Source: JADJPF01 sp964492845 (lineage in GTDB: Bacteria; Acidobacteriota; Blastocatellia; Chloracidobacteriales; JADJPF01). Taken from it: a stretch of 64,000 bases of DNA. Of the stretch, positions 34,123 to 42,996 are shown in pieces. The stretch's first letter is position 1. Each line of letters opens with the position of its first letter. The position numbers were made by a program, and so were the translations under genes. The notes beneath the pieces are model-generated. The model did no database searches and had not been told where the DNA came from. It saw nothing but the letters and a program-made list of their open reading frames with translations. The stretch spans positions 1-64,000 of the forward strand of contig CAZBMZ010000028.1 in NCBI GenBank assembly GCA_964492845.1, written 5' to 3'.

Positions 34123-35439
34123 TTAAAGCTTAGTAGTTGCATTAGTACGAATTCCTAATCTATCAGCAGACTTAAAAATAGCCCGACCAATTAAAGCAGC
34201 CATTACAGAATTTGTATAAAAAATCGGTGCAGCAAAGATTAAACCTACAAACATTAGTATTATAAAGACGCTAAGAAATGCTCTAGCACTTTTTGATCCT
34301 TCAATAAGTAAAGTAGCAACCAAAAAAGCAAAGATCTGTGTTGGTAATTGTAATGCTAGTAAATAAAGAAAGTGTTTGTAATAGCCTTTACCTATTCGTT
34401 TAACGGTTTCAAAACCAAGCACAGGATTAATAACAGAAGCAAAACTTTCTGTTACACCTGCAACTAGTAAAGCAATAGGATAATAAAAAAATCCCCAAAT
34501 CACTGCTAACGGCATTAAAATAGCAAAGATTTTTAGCTCCCCAAAACATAAAGCAAACATTGGAGAAAAACTAATTAAAATTACCCCAAATCCCAATGCT
34601 CCAAAGGAAAGTACCTCTGTAAAAAAAGAACTATAGTCAAAACCCAAGGGATTAGCCTTAATATTTCCTGATGCAACATCTCTAGTAATAGTAGTAATAG
34701 CTCTAAGTAAAATACCTATTCCTATAAAAAAAGGAAAAGCAAATCCACCTATTGTTAGGGCAACAATAAAAGCTGCTATTGGTGCCATACCAACGCCAAA
34801 AGGATAAAGAAAAGCTATTTTTAAGTCTGAGAGGCTAGATTTTGAGTTTTGTTCTAATAAAAGTAAGATTTTTTCTCTAACTTCTGGATAAGCTCTACAT
34901 AAAGCACCGCAAAATTGACATTGACAAGCTTTATTATAACCTCCACCTACTAAATGATCTTTTGCACAACCTTGGCAAAAACTAGCTCCACATTCTGGAC
35001 AAACATAAGCAGGAATTACATCTTGATGGTTTTGGCAATCAATTTTTGAGTATTTTTGCCAATTTTCTGGACGATAAAAAATTGGTTCTAGTATTGCAAC
35101 TTTTCGGCTAACTTCTGTTTCTAGGCTAGGGTTTGGGACTATTTTCTCAACTTGTTTTGGCTCTGATGAATTATTAGTAACAGCAATATTTGCTGGTGCT
35201 GTAGGATTAGTTATAGCACTAGCTGTAGCATTAGCTGTATGACTAGGTATAGGGTTAGCTTTTTTAGCTGGCTGTATTACTAAAACCTGAGCAATTTCTA
35301 GCCATTCTTGATTAGTTTTTCTAATTTTATCAGTTGGTTTAATTCTTCCTTCTATCAACCAAATTTTTAAGAGTTCATCATCAGCTTGATAAATTTGGTC
35401 ATCAATTTGTATTTGCCAAGGCTCATTAGTTGAACTCAT
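34123..35439 (-). CDS. Membrane protein: GYF-like, B-box-type zinc and Yip1-like domains
   Basis: Residues 1-52 resemble a GYF_2-type domain (EPWQIQIDD, LLKIWLIEGRIKPTDKIR), a presumed protein-interaction module. A Pro/Ala/Thr linker leads to a Cys/His-rich zinc-binding section (about 140-190: CQNH, CPECG, CQGC, CQFCGALC), like a B-box zinc finger. Five or six transmembrane helices (about 215-425) follow, in the style of Yip1-family proteins. The start has GGGAG 8 nt upstream. Function is unknown. Confidence 0.7.
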   Translation of the reverse strand: MSSTNEPWQIQIDDQIYQADDELLKIWLIEGRIKPTDKIRKTNQEWLEIAQVLVIQPAKKANPIPSHTANATASAITNPTAPANIAVTNNSSEPKQVEKIVPNPSLETEVSRKVAILEPIFYRPENWQKYSKIDCQNHQDVIPAYVCPECGASFCQGCAKDHLVGGGYNKACQCQFCGALCRAYPEVREKILLLLEQNSKSSLSDLKIAFLYPFGVGMAPIAAFIVALTIGGFAFPFFIGIGILLRAITTITRDVASGNIKANPLGFDYSSFFTEVLSFGALGFGVILISFSPMFALCFGELKIFAILMPLAVIWGFFYYPIALLVAGVTESFASVINPVLGFETVKRIGKGYYKHFLYLLALQLPTQIFAFLVATLLIEGSKSARAFLSVFIILMFVGLIFAAPIFYTNSVMAALIGRAIFKSADRLGIRTNATTKL

Positions 35440-35464
35440 TAAGCGAACTCCCTATAAATATTCT

Positions 35465-35503
35465 AAGGCTGTTGCTAATAATAGCGTTATTAGCAACAGC
35501 CTT
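35465..35503 (-). terminator. Terminator after the first Oar-like receptor gene
   Basis: AAGGCTGTTGCTAATAA (35465-35481) pairs perfectly over 17 bp with 35487-35503, with a 5-nt loop. It lies just after the receptor stop at 35519 (minus strand) and before the Yip1-like gene, whose start is 26 bp away. Confidence 0.75.
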
Positions 35504-35518
35504 GTATCAAATCTATAG

Positions 35519-38500
35519 CTAAAAAATTAACTTTAATCCAAATTGGATTACACGAGGTGAACCACTAGCAATTTTAGGAGAGCCAGCAGCAACATCAGGT
35601 GTACGGGAAAATTGTCCAAAAGTAGGAGAACTAAGATTATTATCTGGTAATGCAAACGCAGGATGATTAAACAGGTTAAAGAACTCTGCACGAAATTCTA
35701 GTGCAGTGCTATCTGTAAAAGCTGTGCGTTTGGTTAAAGAAAAGTCAAAGTTTTCATAATTTGGCCCTCTAAAAGTGTTACGTCCAAGTGAGCCAAATTG
35801 TCCTGGTGCAGGAATTACGCCAGCCCTTTGAAGTGCTGCAAAATTAGGAGATCCATCCGAATTTAGCAGATTTGAAGCTAAAACAACTCGTCCATCATCA
35901 GTTTGAATAAAGGCACCAGGTACATCATTTGGCCGTTGTTCACCAAAAAGATTACCTGTTAAAGCTTGGTCTATACCTAAAAATACTGTAAATGGTTGAC
36001 CACTTTGTAAAGTAACAATGCCGTTCATTTGCCAATTAGAAAGCAGTTTATCAGCTAAAGCACTAGCATTAGCAAAAAAGCGTTTTCCTTTACCAAATGG
36101 AAGTTCATAGCTATAACTTATAGTGAAACGTTGTCGAATATCAAAAGGAGAAAACCCGCGTTCAGAGCGTAAATCATTTGAATTTTGAGGAATAGCAGCA
36201 CTTCCCTTAAACCCAAAAATATCTGAAAGATTATCAATAGAACTTGAGTAAGTATAAGCCCCAAGAAAGCTTAAGCCATTGTTAAAGCGTTTAGCAACTT
36301 TTAGTTGTAATGAATTATAAACAGATGACCCCATTGATTCTTGTTCTTGAACAATATCAGCCCCACCAACACCAAAATCTAGGCCAGATAGTTGAGTAGG
36401 ACGACGATCAAAAATATCGTCACCACTTGCACCAGGGAAAAATTGAGCTTGATTAACATCCCGCGCACCAATTAATTTAACGCCACGTGTGCCAACATAG
36501 CCTATTTCAAAAGCAATTTCTCCGGGAAGTTCTCTTTGAAAAGTTAAATTATATTGAAGGCTGTAAGGATTACGGAAATTAGGGTCAATAGTGACAAAGC
36601 CTGGGCCAGATGGATCCAAACTAGTATCACTAAAAATACTTCCTAACCTACCAGGTTGAAACGGGCCAAAGTTAAATAGCATTGTGCTAGTAGGTGGATT
36701 AAAAGTTAAGTTAAAAGTAGTATTTTGGAAAGGCAGATCATAAAAAACACCAAAACCCCCACGAATAACTGTTTTATTATCTCCAAAATTGTAAGCAAAC
36801 CCAATACGTGGAGCAAAGTTGTTATGATCGCCTTCATAGAGTGATTCGCCAAAGATTCCTCGGCTAGTTGTAAAATTAAATAACCGTTTAAAAGCTGTTG
36901 GAACGGTGTTTAACTCATAGCGCAACCCTGCATTGATTGTAAGACGAGAGTTAAACTTAAAGTCATCTTGAAAATAAAAGTAATAATTATTTAAGCGGAT
37001 TTTTGGAAAAGTAAAGCCACGTCCAATAAAAGCACTTTGTGGTGTACCTTGGATAAAATCAGCAGTTGCACTTATGCCTGATTGGGAACCATCAAAAATA
37101 ATTGTTCCTGCAAAACTAAAATCCTCACCCCCATCAACATGGTTTTTTCTAATATCTACACCCGTCTTAAAATTATGTCTTCCACGAGAAAAAGATAGAT
37201 TATCAATAAATTGATATGTTTGCAGGTTGTCAGTAAAAGGAAATAGGTTAGAATTACCTATTCCAGAAATACCAGAAATTAAAATTTGTGGTAGTCCTTT
37301 ACCTAAAACAGACATATTGTTATTAGGCAGTCCAATTGTAGCAGGATTAGTAGTATCTACTCCTAACTGTACATCTACAAAGCGATTATAGCCAAAGCGA
37401 AATTCATTAACGGCATTACTAGAAAAAACATGTGTCTCTGCTAAAGAAATATTTTGAACCCGAGCAATAATAGAAGTACCAAAACCTGGTACTTGAGATG
37501 AAGATTGTGCATTACCAGAGGTTGACATAACAGGTGTTAAAGTATCTCGGTCATTAATCAAATATCGAAAACTAAGTTGGTCATTTGGGCCTAGTTTTTG
37601 GTCAATTTTGGCAATAGCATTATCCCTACGTAAACTAATAATTTCAGAAGAAACATAATTTCCAAATTGAGTGTTAGCATTAGGTAAGGGAAAGAAATTT
37701 AATAATTGTGCGCTAACAGGATCAACCATAACTCTTACTGGACGACCTGTGCTTGGATCAATAAAAGAACCTTGTCTTTCTAAAATTGTTGGAACATTAG
37801 TAAAAATAGTGTTTCCAACTCGGGTACGTTGACCTTCATAGTTAATAAAGAAAAATGTATTGTCTTTAACAATTGGCCCACCTAAAGTAAACCCAAATTG
37901 GTTATTACGAAACTTTGGTTTAGGTTGACCAGCAGCATTATCAAAAAGATTGCTAGCATCAAATTTGTCATTTCTTAAAAACTCAAATAATGTGCCATGT
38001 ACTTGGTTTGTACCTGATTTAGTAACAACATTAATTACAGCCCCAGAATTACGCCCATATTCAGCACTAAAAGTGCTAGTTAAAATGGTAAATTCTTGTA
38101 TTGCATCAACGCTAGCTGTTGCAGATGAGTTATTGTTAATAATTTGGTTGTTGTCAGTTCCGTCAATATAAAAATTAGCGGCTCTGTCTCTTTGACCACC
38201 AACAGAAAAAGCTCCTGACTCTGTGGCTCCTTCTGCTCCACCACCACCAACAGCCGATGCAACACCTGGAATTAAAGCCCCTAGTTGCAAGAAATTACGG
38301 CCATTTAATGGAAGATCAACTATTTTTTTATTATCAATTACAGTAGATTGTGTTGAGTTATCTACTGTAATTAAAGCTACAGCATCAGACGCATTAACTT
38401 CAATAACTTCATTACTTACACTAGCAATCATTAAATTAAAATCTGTCCGAACTACCTGATTAATTTGCAAAATGGCTCTAGTTTGTACTTTAGTAAAGCC

Positions 38501-38767
38501 ATCTGCTTCTACAGTTATTTCATATTCCCCTACAGGAAGGAGAGCAACCTGGAATACTCCTGCCTCTGAAGTAACAGTTTCACGAGTTAAATTAGTCCCA
38601 ACATTGCGAACTATGACTTGCGCGCCTCCAATTGCTCCGCCACTTGAATCAGTGACTACACCTGTGATTGTGCCAGTAGTATCAAAAGCCCAAACTAATG
38701 CTGGACTAAGAAAAAATAGTGCTAAAAAAAACCATGCCCTTACAGTAGGCAAGTTTATTGCCATCAT
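35519..38767 (-). CDS. Oar-like TonB-dependent outer-membrane receptor 1
   Basis: An outer-membrane beta-barrel of 1082 residues. A signal peptide (1-27, ending PALVWAFD) is followed by a carboxypeptidase-regulatory-like domain (about 30-115: ITGVVTDSSGGAIGGAQVIV, EAGVFQVALLPVGEYEITVEA). A plug domain (about 125-250: LPLNGRNFLQLGALIPGV, GGQRDRAANFYIDGTDNNQ, YGRNSGAVINVVTKSGTN) and a long barrel follow. The last residue is Phe, an assembly signal. This is the Oar/CarboxypepD-TBDT type abundant in Acidobacteria. Substrate is unknown. GGAGG lies 7 nt before the ATG pair. Confidence 0.9.
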   Translation of the reverse strand: MMAINLPTVRAWFFLALFFLSPALVWAFDTTGTITGVVTDSSGGAIGGAQVIVRNVGTNLTRETVTSEAGVFQVALLPVGEYEITVEADGFTKVQTRAILQINQVVRTDFNLMIASVSNEVIEVNASDAVALITVDNSTQSTVIDNKKIVDLPLNGRNFLQLGALIPGVASAVGGGGAEGATESGAFSVGGQRDRAANFYIDGTDNNQIINNNSSATASVDAIQEFTILTSTFSAEYGRNSGAVINVVTKSGTNQVHGTLFEFLRNDKFDASNLFDNAAGQPKPKFRNNQFGFTLGGPIVKDNTFFFINYEGQRTRVGNTIFTNVPTILERQGSFIDPSTGRPVRVMVDPVSAQLLNFFPLPNANTQFGNYVSSEIISLRRDNAIAKIDQKLGPNDQLSFRYLINDRDTLTPVMSTSGNAQSSSQVPGFGTSIIARVQNISLAETHVFSSNAVNEFRFGYNRFVDVQLGVDTTNPATIGLPNNNMSVLGKGLPQILISGISGIGNSNLFPFTDNLQTYQFIDNLSFSRGRHNFKTGVDIRKNHVDGGEDFSFAGTIIFDGSQSGISATADFIQGTPQSAFIGRGFTFPKIRLNNYYFYFQDDFKFNSRLTINAGLRYELNTVPTAFKRLFNFTTSRGIFGESLYEGDHNNFAPRIGFAYNFGDNKTVIRGGFGVFYDLPFQNTTFNLTFNPPTSTMLFNFGPFQPGRLGSIFSDTSLDPSGPGFVTIDPNFRNPYSLQYNLTFQRELPGEIAFEIGYVGTRGVKLIGARDVNQAQFFPGASGDDIFDRRPTQLSGLDFGVGGADIVQEQESMGSSVYNSLQLKVAKRFNNGLSFLGAYTYSSSIDNLSDIFGFKGSAAIPQNSNDLRSERGFSPFDIRQRFTISYSYELPFGKGKRFFANASALADKLLSNWQMNGIVTLQSGQPFTVFLGIDQALTGNLFGEQRPNDVPGAFIQTDDGRVVLASNLLNSDGSPNFAALQRAGVIPAPGQFGSLGRNTFRGPNYENFDFSLTKRTAFTDSTALEFRAEFFNLFNHPAFALPDNNLSSPTFGQFSRTPDVAAGSPKIASGSPRVIQFGLKLIF

Positions 38768-38877
38768 TACTTTACCTCCTTATTTCAGAATAAATTTTAT
38801 GGATTAATTTTTAAGTGTGGATAGAGATTTTAACAGATTTATTTTTCTATTAAAGAAGCAAAATTTCTTCTTTCCTA

Positions 38878-38920
38878 AAATTTTTCCAACACAGTAATAA
38901 ATACTGTGTTAGAAAAATTT
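38878..38920 (-). terminator. Terminator-like inverted repeat after receptor 2
   Basis: The core stem AACACAGTA (38888-38896) pairs with TACTGTGTT (38902-38910), and A/T-rich flanks extend the pairing to 38878-38920. It follows the stop of the upstream receptor gene (minus strand). Confidence 0.65.
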
Positions 38921-38952
38921 AGAAAAACCTTTAGACGATTTTTAGAAGCTTT

Positions 38953-41934
38953 TTAGAAAGCAAAGCGAAACCCAAATTGAAATTGGCGAGGTGCAAAAGC
39001 TCCTCGAAACCTGTCAGGAGTAACAATAAAGCGTCCATTTTCTTGTGGTGGTAGATTAAAGCCGCCTTGGGCATTTGGTGGAAAAGTACGATCAATGGAA
39101 TTAGGGTTAATATTGACTCGGTTAAACATATTAAAACCTTCAATAAAAGCTTGAAGTTGATATTTTTCATTAAAAGTTATTTTGCGTGTTAAGCGCATAT
39201 CAACAGTTGCAAAACCTGGTGTAAGGCCAACATTGCGACCTAAAGCCGTTGGACGATCTGAAAGACCTCCATCACCATTTTGATTAAGGTCTACACTTGC
39301 TAGCAAATTGTATGGGCGACCTGTATTAAGGCTAATGATTGTTGAAAGTTCAAAATCTTTTAGGTATGGATTTTGGGTATAATCCAATCTCCAAATGCTT
39401 GATAAAACAAATCGGTTGCGTATGTCTTGGAGTGAAAGACCTCTTTCATTACCAGGACTTAGCGGATCGTTAGCTCTATCTGTTACTACAGAATTAAAGT
39501 CTGCAACATTATCTATACCTTTAGAAAAAGTGTAATGAGCCAGGAAGTTTAATTTTCTAGTAAAACTGCGATTAATTCCAATTGAAAAAGCATGATAATA
39601 ACTATCAAAAGCCGACTCAAATTGTAGTACAGAACCTCGTGTCTTATCTATTCGACCAACAATCATACTTGTTAAAGGATCGCCTGGTATTGGGCTTACT
39701 ACAGGATTTATATCACGTAATGAAAATAATCTAATACCTCTAACAAAATTATAAGAAACTACTGCTACTGTGTTATTAGCAATTAAGTAGTCAAACCCTA
39801 CTGTAAGTTGTTGTGAATAACTGCTCTTTAAGTCTTTTTGATATTGGGTAGACAAATTAAGTTGAGGAATAAAAGAAAGATTTGGAGGTATTTGATTTGT
39901 TGAAGCAAATTTATGTTTTGGCAAAGAGAAAGGGATTGCAGAAAAGGGAAAAGGAACAAACAAAAGGCTTGAGCCAATTTCACTAGATCGAGAACTAACG
40001 GTTGCTCTAGTAAAAGGTAAAGCGAAAAACAAACCATAAGAAGCACGAACATTTACACGAGGCAGTTTTGTTGGTTTATAAGCTATTGAAATACGAGGGC
40101 TAAAATTACCGCTGTTACTAGGAGTAAAGTTAACCCTAGTAATATCATAACGTAGCCCAAGTTTTACTATTAAGTTTTGTTTTACTCGAATATCATCTTG
40201 AGCAAAGGTAGAAAAAATCTTAGGTGTTACTTCTATAGCCCTATCTCCAAAACCTTGTAAAAAAGTTATAGGAATGGATTGTTGAGCAAGATTTAACCCT
40301 GCGGGAAGCCCTGGTATAGCTGATGACAAAAAGGTAAGAAAAGCTTGTTGTTCTGGTGTACGTAAACTAGGGTCAAAGCTTTGAAGACCTGTTAAAGAAG
40401 GTAGTCCTGGTGTACTTAAAAGGGCAGCAAAATCTAAGTTAGTAAATACTCCAAAACCATCAGGAAATAAGGCGGGTTCACTTTGAGGTATTCTTCTTAT
40501 GGAAGTAAAATCTGCTCCAAACTTAATTTGGTGCCTGCCTCTAGTTAAGGACACATTATTTACTATTTGATAAACTCGCTGTGAGTTAAATTCAGGAACA
40601 AAATTATTATGTCCAAAAGAAACATTTCCTTCAGGAGTAAGTAGCTGTACCCCTGCATCATCACTAACAGGTAAAGTCCCTTGATTACGCCGACTATAAA
40701 GAAATCTAGTCTCATTAACTAAGTTAAGTGCTGCACTAACGTAAGTATTATTAAAAGCAACTGTGTTGTCATCTACATTTAAGATACCACCACTAGTTCT
40801 ATCTCTTAAATCTCCAAAGGGTTCAAAACCACCATCATAAGTATAACTATTGTTGTAACGAACCCAAAATGTATCGTTTTCATTAACTCGAACATCTACA
40901 CGACTTAAAAAAGAAGTAGTTCCAACAGAAAAAGGTTGATTGCCATTACCTAAAAAGTAATTTAAGTTGCGTGCTGCCCGAACAGTGTCATCAGAAATAG
41001 TAACAATGTTATTTTGTTTAATAGTTAAGCGTTCAAAAGAATTAAAGAAAAAGGCTTTATCACGTTTTATCGGCCCGCTTAAAGTAGCTCCAAATTGGTA
41101 TTGTGAATAAGGAGAACGGAGTTTATCAAAAGTATTTCGCGCGCTAATTTTGTCATTACGGTTTAAGAAAAATAAACTTCCATGAAAATCATTTCCGCCG
41201 GTTTTAGTAACAATATTAACTATCCCAGCTAAAGCCCGGCCAAACTCGGCAGAATAACCATCAGAAACAACTTGAAATTCTTGAACAGCTTCCTGACTAA
41301 ATGTTGCTCTTACAGCACCTTGATTAACATCATTGTTATCAAGCCCATCAATAGTAACATTATTGAATCTGCCCGATTGACCGTTAAATGAAAGTCCTGA
41401 TGTAGAAAAAATTCCTTGATTTGGAACACGATCAAAAACTACTCTAGGAGAAGTTAATGCAAAATCTAAAAAATCTCTTCGATTTATTGGCAGTCCACTA
41501 ATTCGAGAAAGATCATTATTGTTACTACTTTCAGTCTTTACTTCCCTAAAAATATTATCGGCTCTAACTTCTATAACTTCATTTGTAGCACTATCTAATG
41601 GCAATTCGACTTCTGACAAAATAGTTGAGCCAATAGTAAGTTCAAACTTGGTCTTAATCTGTTTATAGCCCGGTGCAGAGATAGTCATTTCATAACTACC
41701 AGGAGGTAATTGAACTTGTTGAAATACCCCTTCTTCATTTGTTTCAAAAGCGCGAATAGAATTTGTTTCTATTCTTGTAAGAGTAACTGTTGCCCCTGCT
41801 ATCAGTGCATTTTGTGGATCTTTGACTGTTCCAACAATAGTACCTGTTGTTGAACCACTTTGAGCTAAAACAGAACTATAAGTAAAAGAGTATATCAAGC
41901 AAAATAGTATTAACAATAAGCTTTTACTTCTCAT
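38953..41934 (-). CDS. Oar-like TonB-dependent outer-membrane receptor 2
   Basis: A second receptor of the same design: a signal peptide (to about residue 25, VLAQSG), a carboxypeptidase-regulatory domain (TTGTIVGTVKDPQNALIAGATVT, NEEGVFQQVQLPPGSYEMTI), and a plug (LPINRRDFLDFALTSP, FNNVTIDGLDNND, FGRALAGIVNIVTKTGGNDFHGS). A large barrel ending GFRFAF follows. I prefer ATG 41934 over GTG 41952: GGAAAGG lies 9 nt before the ATG and would be inside the longer form. It lies upstream of receptor 1 on the same strand but a terminator-like repeat separates them. The two share architecture more than close sequence. Confidence 0.9.
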   Translation of the reverse strand: MRSKSLLLILFCLIYSFTYSSVLAQSGSTTGTIVGTVKDPQNALIAGATVTLTRIETNSIRAFETNEEGVFQQVQLPPGSYEMTISAPGYKQIKTKFELTIGSTILSEVELPLDSATNEVIEVRADNIFREVKTESSNNNDLSRISGLPINRRDFLDFALTSPRVVFDRVPNQGIFSTSGLSFNGQSGRFNNVTIDGLDNNDVNQGAVRATFSQEAVQEFQVVSDGYSAEFGRALAGIVNIVTKTGGNDFHGSLFFLNRNDKISARNTFDKLRSPYSQYQFGATLSGPIKRDKAFFFNSFERLTIKQNNIVTISDDTVRAARNLNYFLGNGNQPFSVGTTSFLSRVDVRVNENDTFWVRYNNSYTYDGGFEPFGDLRDRTSGGILNVDDNTVAFNNTYVSAALNLVNETRFLYSRRNQGTLPVSDDAGVQLLTPEGNVSFGHNNFVPEFNSQRVYQIVNNVSLTRGRHQIKFGADFTSIRRIPQSEPALFPDGFGVFTNLDFAALLSTPGLPSLTGLQSFDPSLRTPEQQAFLTFLSSAIPGLPAGLNLAQQSIPITFLQGFGDRAIEVTPKIFSTFAQDDIRVKQNLIVKLGLRYDITRVNFTPSNSGNFSPRISIAYKPTKLPRVNVRASYGLFFALPFTRATVSSRSSEIGSSLLFVPFPFSAIPFSLPKHKFASTNQIPPNLSFIPQLNLSTQYQKDLKSSYSQQLTVGFDYLIANNTVAVVSYNFVRGIRLFSLRDINPVVSPIPGDPLTSMIVGRIDKTRGSVLQFESAFDSYYHAFSIGINRSFTRKLNFLAHYTFSKGIDNVADFNSVVTDRANDPLSPGNERGLSLQDIRNRFVLSSIWRLDYTQNPYLKDFELSTIISLNTGRPYNLLASVDLNQNGDGGLSDRPTALGRNVGLTPGFATVDMRLTRKITFNEKYQLQAFIEGFNMFNRVNINPNSIDRTFPPNAQGGFNLPPQENGRFIVTPDRFRGAFAPRQFQFGFRFAF

Positions 41935-42083
41935 TAACTTAGACCTTTCCACACATTATACTATTGAAAATAATAGAGTAATATTGTTAATCAACAAAAA
42001 TTATATTTTGATAAAAAATCACAATGGAGGTAACCAATACTACAACTTTAGATTAGAAAAACAAGTAGGTTTACAAATAATTT

Positions 42084-42983
42084 TTACCAATTTAGTTTTT
42101 GCTCTGAAAAAAACTTAATTTCCTGATTTGTTAAAGGATTCTTAAATGATAAATGGTAGGCTAATAGTTGCAAAGGCTTAGAATAGTCTAAATTCGCATT
42201 GGTTATTTCTGGATATAGTGAATCATTTAAGATATTAAACCCTAAACTTGTTAAATGAAGCCTTAATTGATGCTTTTTTCCTGTAATTGGAGTCAATAAA
42301 AACAGGGCTTTTTCTTCTTTATAATCAATTAGTTGCACTTCTGTTATAGAATTTGCTTCGCCTTCAATAATTTTCATTCTATACCAAGGTTCACCCGTAA
42401 TAATTCGGTTTGCAATTGTCCATTTATTGCCAATTTCTAAATCTTGGCAATTGTTAACTTGGCAAACTGCATAATACTGTTTAGTTACTTCTCTATTTTG
42501 AAATAGCTGATGATATAAATGTCTGGTCTGCTTATTTTTAGAAAATAATACTAACCCAGAAGTTTCAAGATCAAGGCGATGAATTGGAGTAAGCTCTTTG
42601 TAATCATATTTATGTATTAGACGAGATAAGAGACATTCATTAACATATTTTCCTGATGGAGTAACAGGAAGAAACGGAGGTTTATCAACTACTAAAATTT
42701 CATCATTTTCAAAAATAACTTGTTCTTGAAATGGAATTATTTCTTCTTTATCAGTCGCACGATGATAAAAAACTGTTAGTCCTGCTTTGTAAGGAGTTGA
42801 TAAAGTTATTGCGCTGTTATCAGCAAGAAAAAGCTCTTTTTCCATAATTCTTGAAGCTAAAATTTCAGCTTCAAGATATGGAAATCTAACTATTAAGTAA
42901 TCAAAAATAGTTTTAGGCTCTTGCTCAAGCTTAGGCAAATATAATTTAGAGCTAAAAGGAGCTTTACTTTTTTTATTTGTCAT
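42084..42983 (-). CDS. RluA-family RNA pseudouridine synthase
   Basis: A second pseudouridine synthase. The catalytic motif is HRLDLETSG, with D138. KKHQLRLHLTSLG, the NDSLYP motif and the VVDKPPFLPV strand are also present. The N-terminal region has the S4-like ASRIMEKELFLADNSAI segment in divergent form. RNA target is not evident. Similar proteins are often annotated RluA or TruC. ATG 42983 has GAGG 7 nt upstream. It is 13 bp downstream of the large membrane-protein gene. Confidence 0.85.
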   Translation of the reverse strand: MTNKKSKAPFSSKLYLPKLEQEPKTIFDYLIVRFPYLEAEILASRIMEKELFLADNSAITLSTPYKAGLTVFYHRATDKEEIIPFQEQVIFENDEILVVDKPPFLPVTPSGKYVNECLLSRLIHKYDYKELTPIHRLDLETSGLVLFSKNKQTRHLYHQLFQNREVTKQYYAVCQVNNCQDLEIGNKWTIANRIITGEPWYRMKIIEGEANSITEVQLIDYKEEKALFLLTPITGKKHQLRLHLTSLGFNILNDSLYPEITNANLDYSKPLQLLAYHLSFKNPLTNQEIKFFSEQKLNW

Positions 42984-42996
42984 TATCAAACCTCAG

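Noticed and set aside
38472..38807. Plus-strand ORF opposite receptor 1
   Set aside because: A shadow of the receptor gene in another frame, with no Shine-Dalgarno sequence or family match.
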